From: an uncultured Verrucomicrobia subdivision 3 bacterium
GTDB taxonomy: Bacteria; Verrucomicrobiota; Verrucomicrobiia; Limisphaerales; UBA11358
Reading direction: 5' to 3'
DNA: 64,000 nucleotides
Assembly: GCA_903875465.1 (NCBI GenBank)
Contig: CAIQWB010000132.1
Span: forward strand, 37,665-101,664
Below the pieces are notes generated by a model. That model searched no databases. It was not told the origin of the DNA and saw only the letters and a list, made by a program, of their open reading frames with translations. The position numbers were made by a program, and so were the translations under genes. This document shows, piece by piece, positions 17,458-25,185 of this stretch. Each line of letters opens with the position of its first letter. Within the stretch, counting starts at the first letter, position 1.

Positions 17458-18564
17458 TTAAGCGGCGATGACCACCGCGCGTTTGGCGAGAATAGCATCC
17501 ACAATTTTTTTAGCGAGCGCGGGTTTTTCCACGAGCGCCTTCTGGGCGGCGTCCTTGCCCTGTCCGATCAGTTCGCCCTCGAACTGGAGCCAGGCGCCTT
17601 TTTTATCCACCACTCCGTCGGCCACGCCCACTTCGAGGATGCTGCCTTCTTTGTTGATGCCGTGGTTGTAAATGATGTCAAACTCGGCTTCACAAAACGG
17701 CGGGGCCACTTTGTTTTTCACGATCTTGACCTTCACATGGTTCCCCATGGCATTGCCGGCGTCGTCTTTCAACGTGTCTTTGCGGCGGATATCGATACGC
17801 ACACTGGCGTAGAATTTGAGGGCTTTGCCCCCGGGCGTCGTTTCGGGATTGCCGAACATGACCCCCACTTTTTCCCGCAACTGGTTCGTGAAGATGCAGG
17901 TGGTTTTGGATTTGTTCAACACGGCCGTCAGTTTCCGCAGGGCCTGCGACATGAGGCGGGCTTGCATGCCCATCGTGGCCATGCCCATTTCGCCTTCGAG
18001 TTCGGCCTTGGGCACCAGCGCCGCCACGGAATCGATGACGATTACATCGAGGGCGTTTGACTTGGCGAGCGTTTCGCAGATGGTCAGGGCTTCTTCGCCG
18101 GAGTCCGGCTGAGAAACCAATAGTTCGTCGAGGTTCACGCCCAATTTCTTGGCGTAAGCGGGATCAAGGGCGTGTTCCGCGTCGATGAATGCTGCCAGGC
18201 CACCGGCTTTTTGGGCATTGGCGATCACGTGCAGCATGAGGGTCGTTTTACCCGAGGATTCCGGGCCGAAGATTTCAATCACGCGGCCGCGGGGAATGCC
18301 CCCCACGCCGAGGGCGAGGTCCACCGCCAGGGCACCGGTCGGGATCACCCCGATCTTAACGCGCGACTGGGCATCACCCAACCGCATGATGGCACCTTCA
18401 CCGTAGGCCTTGGTAATTGATGAAATTGCCGATTCGAGTTCGCGCGCATGCGGCGAAGGAGCTTTGGGCTCGGCCGACTTCTCTGCGGCTTTTTCAACGG
18501 CTTTGTCAGCGGGCTTCTCGATGGACTTTTCAGTCTTTTCCTTTTCAGGAGACTTGGGCGGCAT
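17458..18564 (-). CDS. recA: recombinase RecA
   Basis: 368 residues. ATP-dependent strand exchange and SOS coprotease. Walker A is GPESSGKTT (100-108); [28 protein letters not shown] (Walker B region) and [21 protein letters not shown] (loop 2 region) are all typical. The first 38 or so residues ([20 protein letters not shown] and similar) are a Lys/Glu/Ala-rich extension not found in E. coli RecA. The C-terminus lacks the acidic tail of the E. coli protein. Start ATG 18564, 28 bases from the -10 box of a strong promoter. Confidence 0.97.
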   Translation of the reverse strand: MPPKSPEKEKTEKSIEKPADKAVEKAAEKSAEPKAPSPHARELESAISSITKAYGEGAIMRLGDAQSRVKIGVIPTGALAVDLALGVGGIPRGRVIEIFGPESSGKTTLMLHVIANAQKAGGLAAFIDAEHALDPAYAKKLGVNLDELLVSQPDSGEEALTICETLAKSNALDVIVIDSVAALVPKAELEGEMGMATMGMQARLMSQALRKLTAVLNKSKTTCIFTNQLREKVGVMFGNPETTPGGKALKFYASVRIDIRRKDTLKDDAGNAMGNHVKVKIVKNKVAPPFCEAEFDIIYNHGINKEGSILEVGVADGVVDKKGAWLQFEGELIGQGKDAAQKALVEKPALAKKIVDAILAKRAVVIAA

Positions 18565-18591
18565 AGTTCGTTTTTTTAGATTCGGTCGAGT

Positions 18592-18620
18592 ATCCTAGGC
18601 AATCGCCAGGGAATAGTCAA
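18592..18620 (-). promoter_or_regulatory. sigma70-type promoter of recA operon
   Basis: On the minus strand TTGACT (18620-18615), a 17-base spacer, then TAGGAT (18597-18592): near-consensus boxes at ideal spacing, 27 bases before the recA ATG. No SOS box of known type is obvious around it. Confidence 0.72.
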
Positions 18621-19188
18621 ACGCGATGGTTGAATTTAGGAGGTGGGCTGCGCTGCGGGCTGGCGCCGGGCATTTGGGAATCATGCCGATTCCCCGGTGC
18701 GGTTCATGAATGAGTTTCATATCGGTGGATATGGTCGGATATAGGGTGATTGGTTAATCAGTTAATGAGTTGAGTTTCAAATGGCCAAACGGTTGTCGGG
18801 CCGGCCGGGCTCAGGGGGGTGCGGCCCGGGAACACCCCGGAACCTCGCACCGGTACCTGGCCTTTCAGCCGCCATTGACCATTCATATTTCCACAAGCTA
18901 ACCCAGGACCCTGGACATCTGCTGTCCAGGGTCCAAAATAGTTTGAATCATTTTTCGAGGTGAAAAATGAACTGAAATGCCCAGTTTATATGGCGGGTTG
19001 GCGGTGGTTTGCTCCGCCGATAGATGGCAAACACGGCAATGCGTTCTACCATCTCATCCACTGCCTCATCTGGGGGGCCTATGAATTTGAGGACTTGGCA
19101 GCGCTGGTGGCTGCGTTAGGGGTAATCCCAGGCCAATCGCACCTAATCGGTCCTTTGCCACGTTTCCACCTGAGACTTTGGACTAATT
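18621..19188. other. gene-poor spacer with a strong hairpin and a dispersed repeat
   Basis: No convincing gene. A perfect 12-bp hairpin GGACCCTGGACA/TGTCCAGGGTCC with a 5-base loop lies at 18906-18934. No U-run follows on either strand, so it is not a standard terminator. Bases 19131-19188 hold a copy of a dispersed repeat (AATCGCACCTAATCGG, then CCTTTGCCA and TGAGACTTTGGAC) seen again near 40.6-40.7 kb. An 87-codon frame at 18960-19223 overlaps exbD and is not believed. Confidence 0.6.
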
Positions 19189-19599
19189 TTACGGCGCTTC
19201 CGTGGCCAGACCGACTTTGGTGATGTCCAGTTGGCGGAGCACATCCAGCACGTTGACCATGCTTTGATAATCGACATCATCCGAACCTTTCACCACCACA
19301 CTGAGGTCGGGATTATCCGACTTCATTTGTTGCAAGTCGGCTTTCAAGGTGGGAATGGTGACGGACTGCTCATTCAGAAAGGTCTGGCCCTGGCCATCCA
19401 CGGTAATGCGGTTGATCTTGGGCTTGGGCTCGTTGGTTTTGGGGGGTGGCTTGCCCGAGGGCAGGTTCATTTCCAAATTATTCATCATTTGCGGCGTGGT
19501 GATGATGAAAATGACCAACAGCACGAACACGAGGTCCAGCAACGGCGTGATGTTTAGCTCGTTAAGGGTGCTATGGGTGGATTTGGAGGTTTTTCTCAT
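19189..19599 (-). CDS. exbD: ExbD/TolR-type proton channel subunit (second copy)
   Basis: 136 residues. One N-terminal membrane helix (LLDLVFVLLVIFIITTPQMM) contains the conserved Asp that takes part in proton flow, preceded by the family signature LNELNITPLLDL. The rest is the periplasmic domain (VVVKGSDDVDYQSMVNVLDVL). It works with ExbB to energise TonB. It is the last gene of the exbB-exbD-tonB-exbD operon; its ATG overlaps the tonB stop by four bases. It is only moderately similar to the other ExbD, so the two may form a heterodimer or serve different TonB partners. Confidence 0.93.
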   Translation of the reverse strand: MRKTSKSTHSTLNELNITPLLDLVFVLLVIFIITTPQMMNNLEMNLPSGKPPPKTNEPKPKINRITVDGQGQTFLNEQSVTIPTLKADLQQMKSDNPDLSVVVKGSDDVDYQSMVNVLDVLRQLDITKVGLATEAP

Positions 19600-20258
19600 T
19601 GGATCGCGGGTTCCGTTTCCTCCTGCACATCAAAGCGAATGACCACCCGCGGGGGGAAATTTGTCGGGGCCAGGCGGTCAATTTTGGTCACCGCGGCGAG
19701 GGCGTCCTTGACGGTTTGATCCCACTTGGCATTGCCGGAGCCTTTGAGCCATTGCGGATCGCTGAGGCTGCCATTACGGGCGACGGCAATGTTAACCTCG
19801 GCCACAAATTTGGCATCGGCCATGTTTTCCGGCCGGTCCCATTTGGCGCGGAGGGTGTATTCGATAAACCCTTTGTAAAGCTGTACTGGGTCGGAACTGG
19901 TTTCAACCGTTTTGCCACCATCGAAGTCAAAAGCGGCGACTTCAGTATTCGCCGGCGCCACGACCGGGGCAGTGGTGGGCGGTGCGCTGGCTTTGGGGGC
20001 CTCGGTGATTTTAGGTGTCTCGACCTTGGGCGGTTCCACCTTCGGGGGTTCCACCTTGGGCTCCGGGGGCTTGGGCTTTTCGGGCGGTTTCTCTTTGATG
20101 ATGGAAACGCTGATTTTCTCCAATTTTTTGCCCAGCAACCCCTCGCGGGCGGCAAAGTAAAATAGCACCAGGACCAAGAGCGCGTGAAAGGTGAACGAGA
20201 TCATCAGGTTCACCTTCGACGAGTTTTTGACCTCGCGCGGTTTGGTTTGGGGAATCAT
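19596..20258 (-). CDS. tonB: TonB-type energy transducer
   Basis: 220 residues. One N-terminal membrane segment (VNLMISFTFHALLVLVLFYF, 17-36) contains the His that is important in TonB. A Pro/Lys/Glu-rich spacer follows (EKPPEKPKPPEPKVEPPKVE region, about 53-90) to cross the periplasm. The C-terminal domain (about 120-215) has VAEVNIAVARNGSLSDPQWL and PPRVVIRFDVQ, as in TonB C-terminal domains that contact outer-membrane receptors. No TonB-dependent receptor gene is in the window, so its outer-membrane partner here is an open question; the porin and TpsB of the same region are candidates only by position. Confidence 0.92.
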   Translation of the reverse strand: MIPQTKPREVKNSSKVNLMISFTFHALLVLVLFYFAAREGLLGKKLEKISVSIIKEKPPEKPKPPEPKVEPPKVEPPKVETPKITEAPKASAPPTTAPVVAPANTEVAAFDFDGGKTVETSSDPVQLYKGFIEYTLRAKWDRPENMADAKFVAEVNIAVARNGSLSDPQWLKGSGNAKWDQTVKDALAAVTKIDRLAPTNFPPRVVIRFDVQEETEPAIQ

Positions 20259-20259
20259 G

Positions 20260-20670
20260 TTATTTCAGCGGTTCGGTGGCTAGGTCGACCTTCGGCACGT
20301 TGGCCTGCTGGCAGACATCGAGCACCGCCCGGATTTGCTTGTACTTCGTATGGCTGTCCCCGCGAATAATCACCGCCAGGTCGGGATCATCGGTGCGCAA
20401 ACTGATCAGGGTTTGCAGCATTTCATTGGCATCGGCCACCTGCTTTTTATTCAAGTAGAGCGAGCCATCGGACTGCACGGAAATATAATTGGCCTTGCGC
20501 GGGGGATCCTTGAGCTGCTTGTAGGCCTTGGGCAGTTTCAGGTTCAAATCTTTCACCGGCGGAATGGTGGTGATGATGAAAATCACCAGCAACACAAACG
20601 CCAAATCCAGCAGCGGAGTGATATTCAACTCCGTCACCGAATGGTGAACTGAATGGGAACACTTTTTCAT
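20260..20670 (-). CDS. exbD: ExbD/TolR-type proton channel subunit (first copy)
   Basis: 136 residues with the signature VTELNITPLLDLAFVLL containing the membrane Asp, then a periplasmic domain (LAVIIRGDSHTKYKQIRAVLDV). It starts four bases before the exbB stop, in the usual exbB-exbD coupling, and ends one base before tonB. The N-terminus (MKKCSHSVHHSV) has a cysteine and three histidines, which differ from the other copy. With ExbB it would form the proton-driven motor for TonB. Confidence 0.93.
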   Translation of the reverse strand: MKKCSHSVHHSVTELNITPLLDLAFVLLVIFIITTIPPVKDLNLKLPKAYKQLKDPPRKANYISVQSDGSLYLNKKQVADANEMLQTLISLRTDDPDLAVIIRGDSHTKYKQIRAVLDVCQQANVPKVDLATEPLK

Positions 20671-21512
20671 CGATTCAGTGCGCTCGTAATACGATTGGCC
20701 AGCACTTCATTGGCGCTGCGGATTTCCTCGGACAACGGCCGGTGATCGACATAAACATGCTCAATATGATTGGCAAAGCGGCTGGCAAAGAGGTCCAGTT
20801 CCTGGGTAATCGCCCGGATGGTGGTTACCATGAAATTGTAGGCGAACATCGCCGGAATGGCCACCAGCAAACCGGTGACGGTGGCCACCAAGGCGGCCGC
20901 CACGCCGGGGGCCATGGTGGTCAAACTGGCCGAGTTGGCCTCGGCAATGCCGGCGAAAGTGGACATAACGCCCCAAACGGTACCGAGCAATCCAATAAAG
21001 GGACCGCCCGCCACAGCGGTGGACAAGACAATCATGCCCTTTTCAAGCGACATGGCCTGCACGCCCGCCGCTTCCTCCAGAATCACCCGGATGGCTTCAT
21101 AGGAGGAATTACTGACTTTGGTTGTCGTGGTTTTGGCTAGCATATCCGTGTTGGTATGCTCGGCACCCTCCACAAATTTAGCGGCTTGCACCCGCACCGG
21201 ATTATTCTTCAATTGATAGGCGAGCTCATCCGCTCCGCGAATGTAAAGCTGGTAGGCGGGGGCACCCTCAAATTCCTCGCCACGCTTCTGGATGTCCAGT
21301 GGATCACGTGTTGAAGCATAGGCCTCCATGAATTTTTTCGAAGCTTTACGGGCAATCACCAATTGGCGGAACTTGGAAAGTATGATCGTCCAGCTAAACA
21401 GGGAAAGCAGAAGGAGCACGATCACGGTGATCTGCCCTTCCGCGGTCGCATTTTTGATGGCGAACACCGCCGCATTCGAGGCTAACAACGGAATAATCAT
21501 CATATGAGTCAT
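20667..21512 (-). CDS. exbB: ExbB/TolQ/MotA-family proton channel
   Basis: 281 residues. One membrane helix near residues 24-44 (ITVIVLLLLSLFSWTIILSKF), a cytoplasmic loop, and two more helices in the conserved part (GGPFIGLLGTVWGVMSTFAGIA region, about 164-185, and VAAALVATVTGLLVAIPAMFAYN, about 203-225, named by range). GLLGTVWGVM is the family signature. Threonine and small residues of these helices line the proton path with ExbD. It follows the AraC-type gene by 36 bases on the same strand, so AraC-exbB-exbD-tonB-exbD is probably one transcript behind the PHO-box-like promoter at 22.52-22.56 kb. Confidence 0.94.
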   Translation of the reverse strand: MTHMMIIPLLASNAAVFAIKNATAEGQITVIVLLLLSLFSWTIILSKFRQLVIARKASKKFMEAYASTRDPLDIQKRGEEFEGAPAYQLYIRGADELAYQLKNNPVRVQAAKFVEGAEHTNTDMLAKTTTTKVSNSSYEAIRVILEEAAGVQAMSLEKGMIVLSTAVAGGPFIGLLGTVWGVMSTFAGIAEANSASLTTMAPGVAAALVATVTGLLVAIPAMFAYNFMVTTIRAITQELDLFASRFANHIEHVYVDHRPLSEEIRSANEVLANRITSALNR

Positions 21513-21548
21513 GTATGTTTCTATATTCTGAACATTAATTGAAATACT

Positions 21549-22496
21549 TCAAGTCCAAATCCCGCCCAAAGTGGCCGGGGCACAGGCCCGCGGCAACAAC
21601 AGGGTTAACAGGGTTAAAATAGCCACGTGGGAGAGCAGGCGGTTGACTGAGTGACGCGCGTTTTGCGGGCGGGGATGCAAGCTTTTGGGAAGATTTTCCC
21701 TTCGCCATTCGCTCGGAGTCATCCCAAAGCGCTTCTTGAACATGGCGTTAAACAAGCCCAAGTGCCGGTAGCCGCTTTCATAGGCCACGTTGATGATTTT
21801 GGCATTGGAATTCACCAGCAATTGTCGGGCGCGCTGGAGGCGCAGCTCGATTTGCCGGGCGCGCAGGGAATCTCCAAATTCATCCCGGAACAACCGGCTG
21901 AAATGCCGCTCACTGCAATGCAATTGGGCGGCCAGTTCGGCCAGCGTGTGGTCCGCCAGTTCGGCTTGGGGGATCTGGCCGACCAATTGCCGAAAGCGCC
22001 CGCGCAACTTGTCATCGGAGACCGGTCCCGGCAGCGGGGAGGTCAGCAGGCTGCCATAAACTTCGGACCACAGTTGCAAACAGGCACACCGGCAGGCCAG
22101 GTGATCGGTGGTCGGGGTAACCGTCAGACGGGCAAATTTTTGCCCCCAGAGGTCACCGGCCAGGAAGACCAATGCCTCGTTCTGGGGATTCTGGCGTGCC
22201 CCTTCAAATTGATGGTTCTCGGTCAGGGTAAGCACGCCGGTCAATAATTGGGGCAGGACCGTAAAATATTGAAGTTGCAGCGGACCCAGTTGACTGGCGC
22301 GGAGCAGGCCATTGCCGTTACCGGCCGTAAAAACGCCATCCCCGGCGCCGAGTGGCCGGGCGGGCGCCCCGCTCTGCAGCCAATAGCCCTGACCAGCCAC
22401 GACACGGATGCCTAGCCAGCCGTTGCCCTTGGGGGGCCATTCAGCTGAAGGAGGCAGCTCCTTCTCTAGCAAAACAAGATGTCGTTCCGAATTCAT
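21549..22496 (-). CDS. AraC-family transcription regulator with a C-terminal hydrophobic tail
   Basis: 315 residues. The N-terminal about 150 residues form a sensor or dimer part I cannot assign. The AraC DNA-binding domain with two helix-turn-helix units is at about 183-268 (LAAQLHCSERHFSRLFRDEF; NVAYESGYRHLGLFNAMFKKRFGMTPSEW with the classical GY...F..FKK..G.TP pattern). Unusually, the protein continues for about 45 residues and includes a hydrophobic segment VAILTLLTLLLP (about 291-302). Start ATG 22496 is supported by AGAAGG six bases upstream. It is first in the exb/tonB operon and probably regulates this block, perhaps from the membrane. Confidence 0.88.
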   Translation of the reverse strand: MNSERHLVLLEKELPPSAEWPPKGNGWLGIRVVAGQGYWLQSGAPARPLGAGDGVFTAGNGNGLLRASQLGPLQLQYFTVLPQLLTGVLTLTENHQFEGARQNPQNEALVFLAGDLWGQKFARLTVTPTTDHLACRCACLQLWSEVYGSLLTSPLPGPVSDDKLRGRFRQLVGQIPQAELADHTLAELAAQLHCSERHFSRLFRDEFGDSLRARQIELRLQRARQLLVNSNAKIINVAYESGYRHLGLFNAMFKKRFGMTPSEWRRENLPKSLHPRPQNARHSVNRLLSHVAILTLLTLLLPRACAPATLGGIWT

Positions 22497-22519
22497 CGGC
22501 CTTCTAGAATGCATGGGAG

Positions 22520-22560
22520 ATGTTACCAGCCCGCGTCATTCAAGTTACATTATGGTGACA
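22520..22560 (-). promoter_or_regulatory. PHO-box-like promoter of the AraC-exbB-exbD-tonB-exbD operon
   Basis: On the minus strand half-sites TGTCA (22560-22556), TGTAA (22549-22545) and TGACG (22538-22534) are exactly 11 bases apart, as in PhoB-type direct repeats (7-bp half-sites with 4-bp spacers). TAACAT (22525-22520) follows at the distance expected for a -10 box in a promoter without a -35. The AraC start is 23 bases further on. This is a reading by eye, with no matrix score. Confidence 0.55.
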
Positions 22561-22660
22561 GATGAGGGTGGCAATCGGACACAATTGCCAATTTTTGCCA
22601 GAATTCAGACGAAATGACTGGTTGTCAACGTGGATGACCAAGACATGGCACACTGAGCCG

Positions 22661-22693
22661 AAATAAAAAAGGACAGGGTCAGTGACCCTGTCC
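22661..22693 (-). terminator. Rho-independent terminator of the PKD-domain gene
   Basis: The stem GGACAGGGTC/GACCCTGTCC (22671-22680, 22684-22693, loop AGT) is followed on the minus strand by TTTTTTATTT (22670-22661). It lies 68 bases after the stop of the minus-strand gene that ends at 22761. Confidence 0.88.
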
Positions 22694-22760
22694 CCGAGTG
22701 GTAAAGGTTGCCAGCCACTTCCCACCGCCAGATGGGGAGGTAAGGCCGCAAGACCAGCAA

Positions 22761-23876
22761 TTACGGCGAGACGAGTTGGAAGTAGGCCTGGGCTTTGGCC
22801 GTATTGTTGGTGTAGCCAAACGTGCCGCTGGCGGAGAAGGTGTTGGTAAACACCGGCGTCCAAGTGGCCACGGACGCGTTCAAATTGGTGGTGCTGAGGA
22901 TGCGATACTGAACGCCCGCCGGGCAGTTCGTGCCGCCAAAAACCAAACTGCTCCCCACCAGCGTGAGCTTGCCAAGTGAGGGAGTGGGGGAGACCACCAC
23001 CAATGCGGATTTGGTAATGGTGTTATTTCCGCCGGGGCCGGTGGCCTTTAAGCTGACCGTATAGGTTCCGGCCGTCGCGTAGGAGTTCGTGGCGTTTCTG
23101 GAAACCGTGTTCGTGAGGGTGTGGCCGTCACCAAAGGTCCACAACCAGTTGGTAATGGTGCCGGTGGAAGTATCGCCAAAAACAACCTTCAACGGGGCGA
23201 AGCCCGTGACCGGTGTGCTGCTAAAACCAGCTACCGGAGCGCTGACGACGGAGAGTGTCGAATAGGTCAGCACACCGCTCGCGCTCAACGTGAAATTGCC
23301 GGGATGGACGGGGTTTGAACCATCCGCTTGCACCTGCCAGAAACTGGCCGTGGCCTGACCTGCCACATTCGGGTTAAGGATGGCGTTAACAAAGGCAGAG
23401 GAAGGGGTGCCACTGATTGTTTGTCCGTTCCAACTGTTGGGATCCGTGTTCACGATCGTCAAGGTATCCCCGGACTGGCTGTTAAAAATGCCCCCCGGAA
23501 AATTTTGCAGGATGCTGTTGATACCCGTGTCGGCCGCATTGAATTGGGCCTTGTTGGCGGGTGCGGGTGCCGGTCCGCTCGTGGTCAACCAGTAGGTGTT
23601 CACCCCGGAAAAATTCGGCAGAAACGAATCCGCCGCGCCAGCATTGCCTATCACGCCCCAATTGACAGTCGTGAGGTTGACGCCCGAGAGGAGGGTGGCC
23701 AAATTCCACGTCTGACCGTTAGCCAAGGACGTGGCTGGACCAAGGTCGAGCAAATGGTCGTTGCCGGATTGGGTGGTAAAACCTACGATGAGATCCCCGT
23801 AGGATTCGGCTTTCACTGAGGCCACACTGCTCAGACTGACCGCCACGAGTAAGAATGCGTTAAATGTTTTATTCAT
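22761..23876 (-). CDS. exported protein with a PKD domain
   Basis: 371 residues. Signal peptide (MNKTFNAFLLVAVSLSSVASVKA), then a domain of about 190 residues (ESYGDLIVGFTTQSGNDHLL...) closely related to the PEP-CTERM protein at 27.3-28.1 kb. A PKD domain follows (FSSTPVTGFAPLKVVFGDTS, then WLWTFGDGHT, about 215-300), and a final beta-rich part (YRILSTTNLNASVATWTPVF) similar to the end of the protein at the window's left edge. There is no PEP-CTERM signal, so the two relatives share a head but differ in how they end. Probably surface-associated. The terminator at 22.66-22.69 kb and a possible PHO box upstream frame it as a single-gene transcript. Function unknown. Confidence 0.82.
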   Translation of the reverse strand: MNKTFNAFLLVAVSLSSVASVKAESYGDLIVGFTTQSGNDHLLDLGPATSLANGQTWNLATLLSGVNLTTVNWGVIGNAGAADSFLPNFSGVNTYWLTTSGPAPAPANKAQFNAADTGINSILQNFPGGIFNSQSGDTLTIVNTDPNSWNGQTISGTPSSAFVNAILNPNVAGQATASFWQVQADGSNPVHPGNFTLSASGVLTYSTLSVVSAPVAGFSSTPVTGFAPLKVVFGDTSTGTITNWLWTFGDGHTLTNTVSRNATNSYATAGTYTVSLKATGPGGNNTITKSALVVVSPTPSLGKLTLVGSSLVFGGTNCPAGVQYRILSTTNLNASVATWTPVFTNTFSASGTFGYTNNTAKAQAYFQLVSP

Positions 23877-23910
23877 TTTAATGATTGAAAAGTGAATGTT
23901 TAGGGTAGGG

Positions 23911-23940
23911 ACTATCCGGCGGGTTGACCATCGGTTTACA
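23911..23940 (-). promoter_or_regulatory. weak PHO-box-like site upstream of the PKD-domain gene
   Basis: Minus strand TGTAAA (23940-23935) and GGTCAA (23929-23924) are 11 bases apart, with GATAGT (23916-23911) at a suitable place for a -10. There are only two half-sites, and one is imperfect. Confidence 0.35.
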
Positions 23941-24179
23941 GCCACTCTATAGCAACATCCAGACATTCAACCGAAATACTATTAAACCAATGGGCGGCAA
24001 CAACTTGTTCGTTGAAATACGTGTGGACCTTCACGCATGCCTACCGTTTTCGGACAATTGTAACCCAGCGGTACTTTTTGTTGCCAATTCGTAACATTCC
24101 GGGTCTTTTCCGAGCGTGGCAGCTTGTTAGTCTGCTGGGTAACTGAATTAAAGCGCAGTTCAACTGCTTAATTAAATAT

Positions 24180-25148
24180 ATGGAACCGGTCATCCCCACA
24201 AGCTGGCGACGCGGCGGAAAAGCCAGCGGTGCGAACCGCCAAATCCCGGCGTTTTGGCGGCCCTGGCTGCCTCTGGCCGCCATTTTGTCACTCACCCACC
24301 ATGTTGCAGTTGCGGAGCAATATACCATTGCCACCGCCTCGGCGGCGGCGGTGAAGGGCGATGCCCAGGCGCAGTATTATCTCGCCAAACATTATGCCAG
24401 GGGAGACGGGGTGCCATTGGATACCGCACAGGCGGCCAAGTGGATGCGCCAGGCGGCGGAACAGGGACTGGCATTTGCGCAAAACGATCTCGGGGTGCTA
24501 TACGCCCATGGCCGGGGAGTGAATCAAAATTTCGCTCTGGCGGCGCAATGGTATCGGCGCGCGGCCGAAAACGGCGATGCCTTGGGGCAGTACAGCTTTG
24601 GTCAATGTTGTTTACAAGGCCGGGGAGTGCCGCAAGATCTGCCGGCTGCCACCAACTGGTTGCAAAAAGCGGCCGCCCAGCATCAGGCCGACGCCCTGCT
24701 CGCCCTGGGGAATCTCTACTTCACGGGGCAGCCCGGCTTGGCCAAAGATTTAGATGCAGCCCGGCGGTGGTTTGAACAAGCCGCTGATGCAGGTTGCGTT
24801 GGCGCGCTCAACACCTTGGGCTTTATTTATCAATATGGCGGTCCTGGGGTGCCGAAAGATATGGCCCGCGCCGTCCAGTATTATCGACAGGCGGCCGGGC
24901 TGGGTGATGACCAGGCGCAGTTGAATTTGGGATGCCTCTATCGTGACGGGGCCGGTGTGCCCCGGGATTTGGTGTTGGCGTACCAGTGGTTTTATCTCGC
25001 CAGCCAGGCGGGCAATGGCGTGGCGAAACACTATCTGCAGGAATTAAATGGGACCGGACCGCTTGCCACCAGCCCGTTGATCACCACGAATGAAATGAGC
25101 GAAGCGCTGCGCCGGGCCGAGGCCTTTTCCCAAAGGCGAAAGCAGTAA
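24180..25148 (+). CDS. exported Sel1-repeat protein
   Basis: 322 residues. A basic N-terminus and a hydrophobic segment (PWLPLAAILSLTHHVAVA, about 28-45) give a signal peptide or anchor. Then come about seven Sel1/TPR-like repeats of 36 residues (AQYYLAKHYARGDGVPLDTA; AQNDLGVLYAHGRGVNQNFA; and so on), which form a helical solenoid for protein contacts. Such proteins often serve as adaptors in envelope processes. It stands alone on the plus strand amid the exb/TPS block. A palindrome GCAGTT-C-AACTGC (24155-24167) just before the ATG could be an operator. About 300 bases separate it from the divergent PKD gene. Confidence 0.88.
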   Translation: MEPVIPTSWRRGGKASGANRQIPAFWRPWLPLAAILSLTHHVAVAEQYTIATASAAAVKGDAQAQYYLAKHYARGDGVPLDTAQAAKWMRQAAEQGLAFAQNDLGVLYAHGRGVNQNFALAAQWYRRAAENGDALGQYSFGQCCLQGRGVPQDLPAATNWLQKAAAQHQADALLALGNLYFTGQPGLAKDLDAARRWFEQAADAGCVGALNTLGFIYQYGGPGVPKDMARAVQYYRQAAGLGDDQAQLNLGCLYRDGAGVPRDLVLAYQWFYLASQAGNGVAKHYLQELNGTGPLATSPLITTNEMSEALRRAEAFSQRRKQ

Positions 25149-25185
25149 CCCGAAAAAATGAACAGGTACTGACCAGCTGCCGAGG

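Noticed and set aside
18960..19223. 87-codon frame between recA and exbD
   Set aside because: It overlaps exbD and a dispersed repeat and has no ribosome-binding site or family resemblance.
24041..24180. PHO box upstream of the Sel1-repeat gene
   Set aside because: One TGTAAC is present, but the next positions at 11-bp steps (GGTACT, TTGCCA) do not fit.
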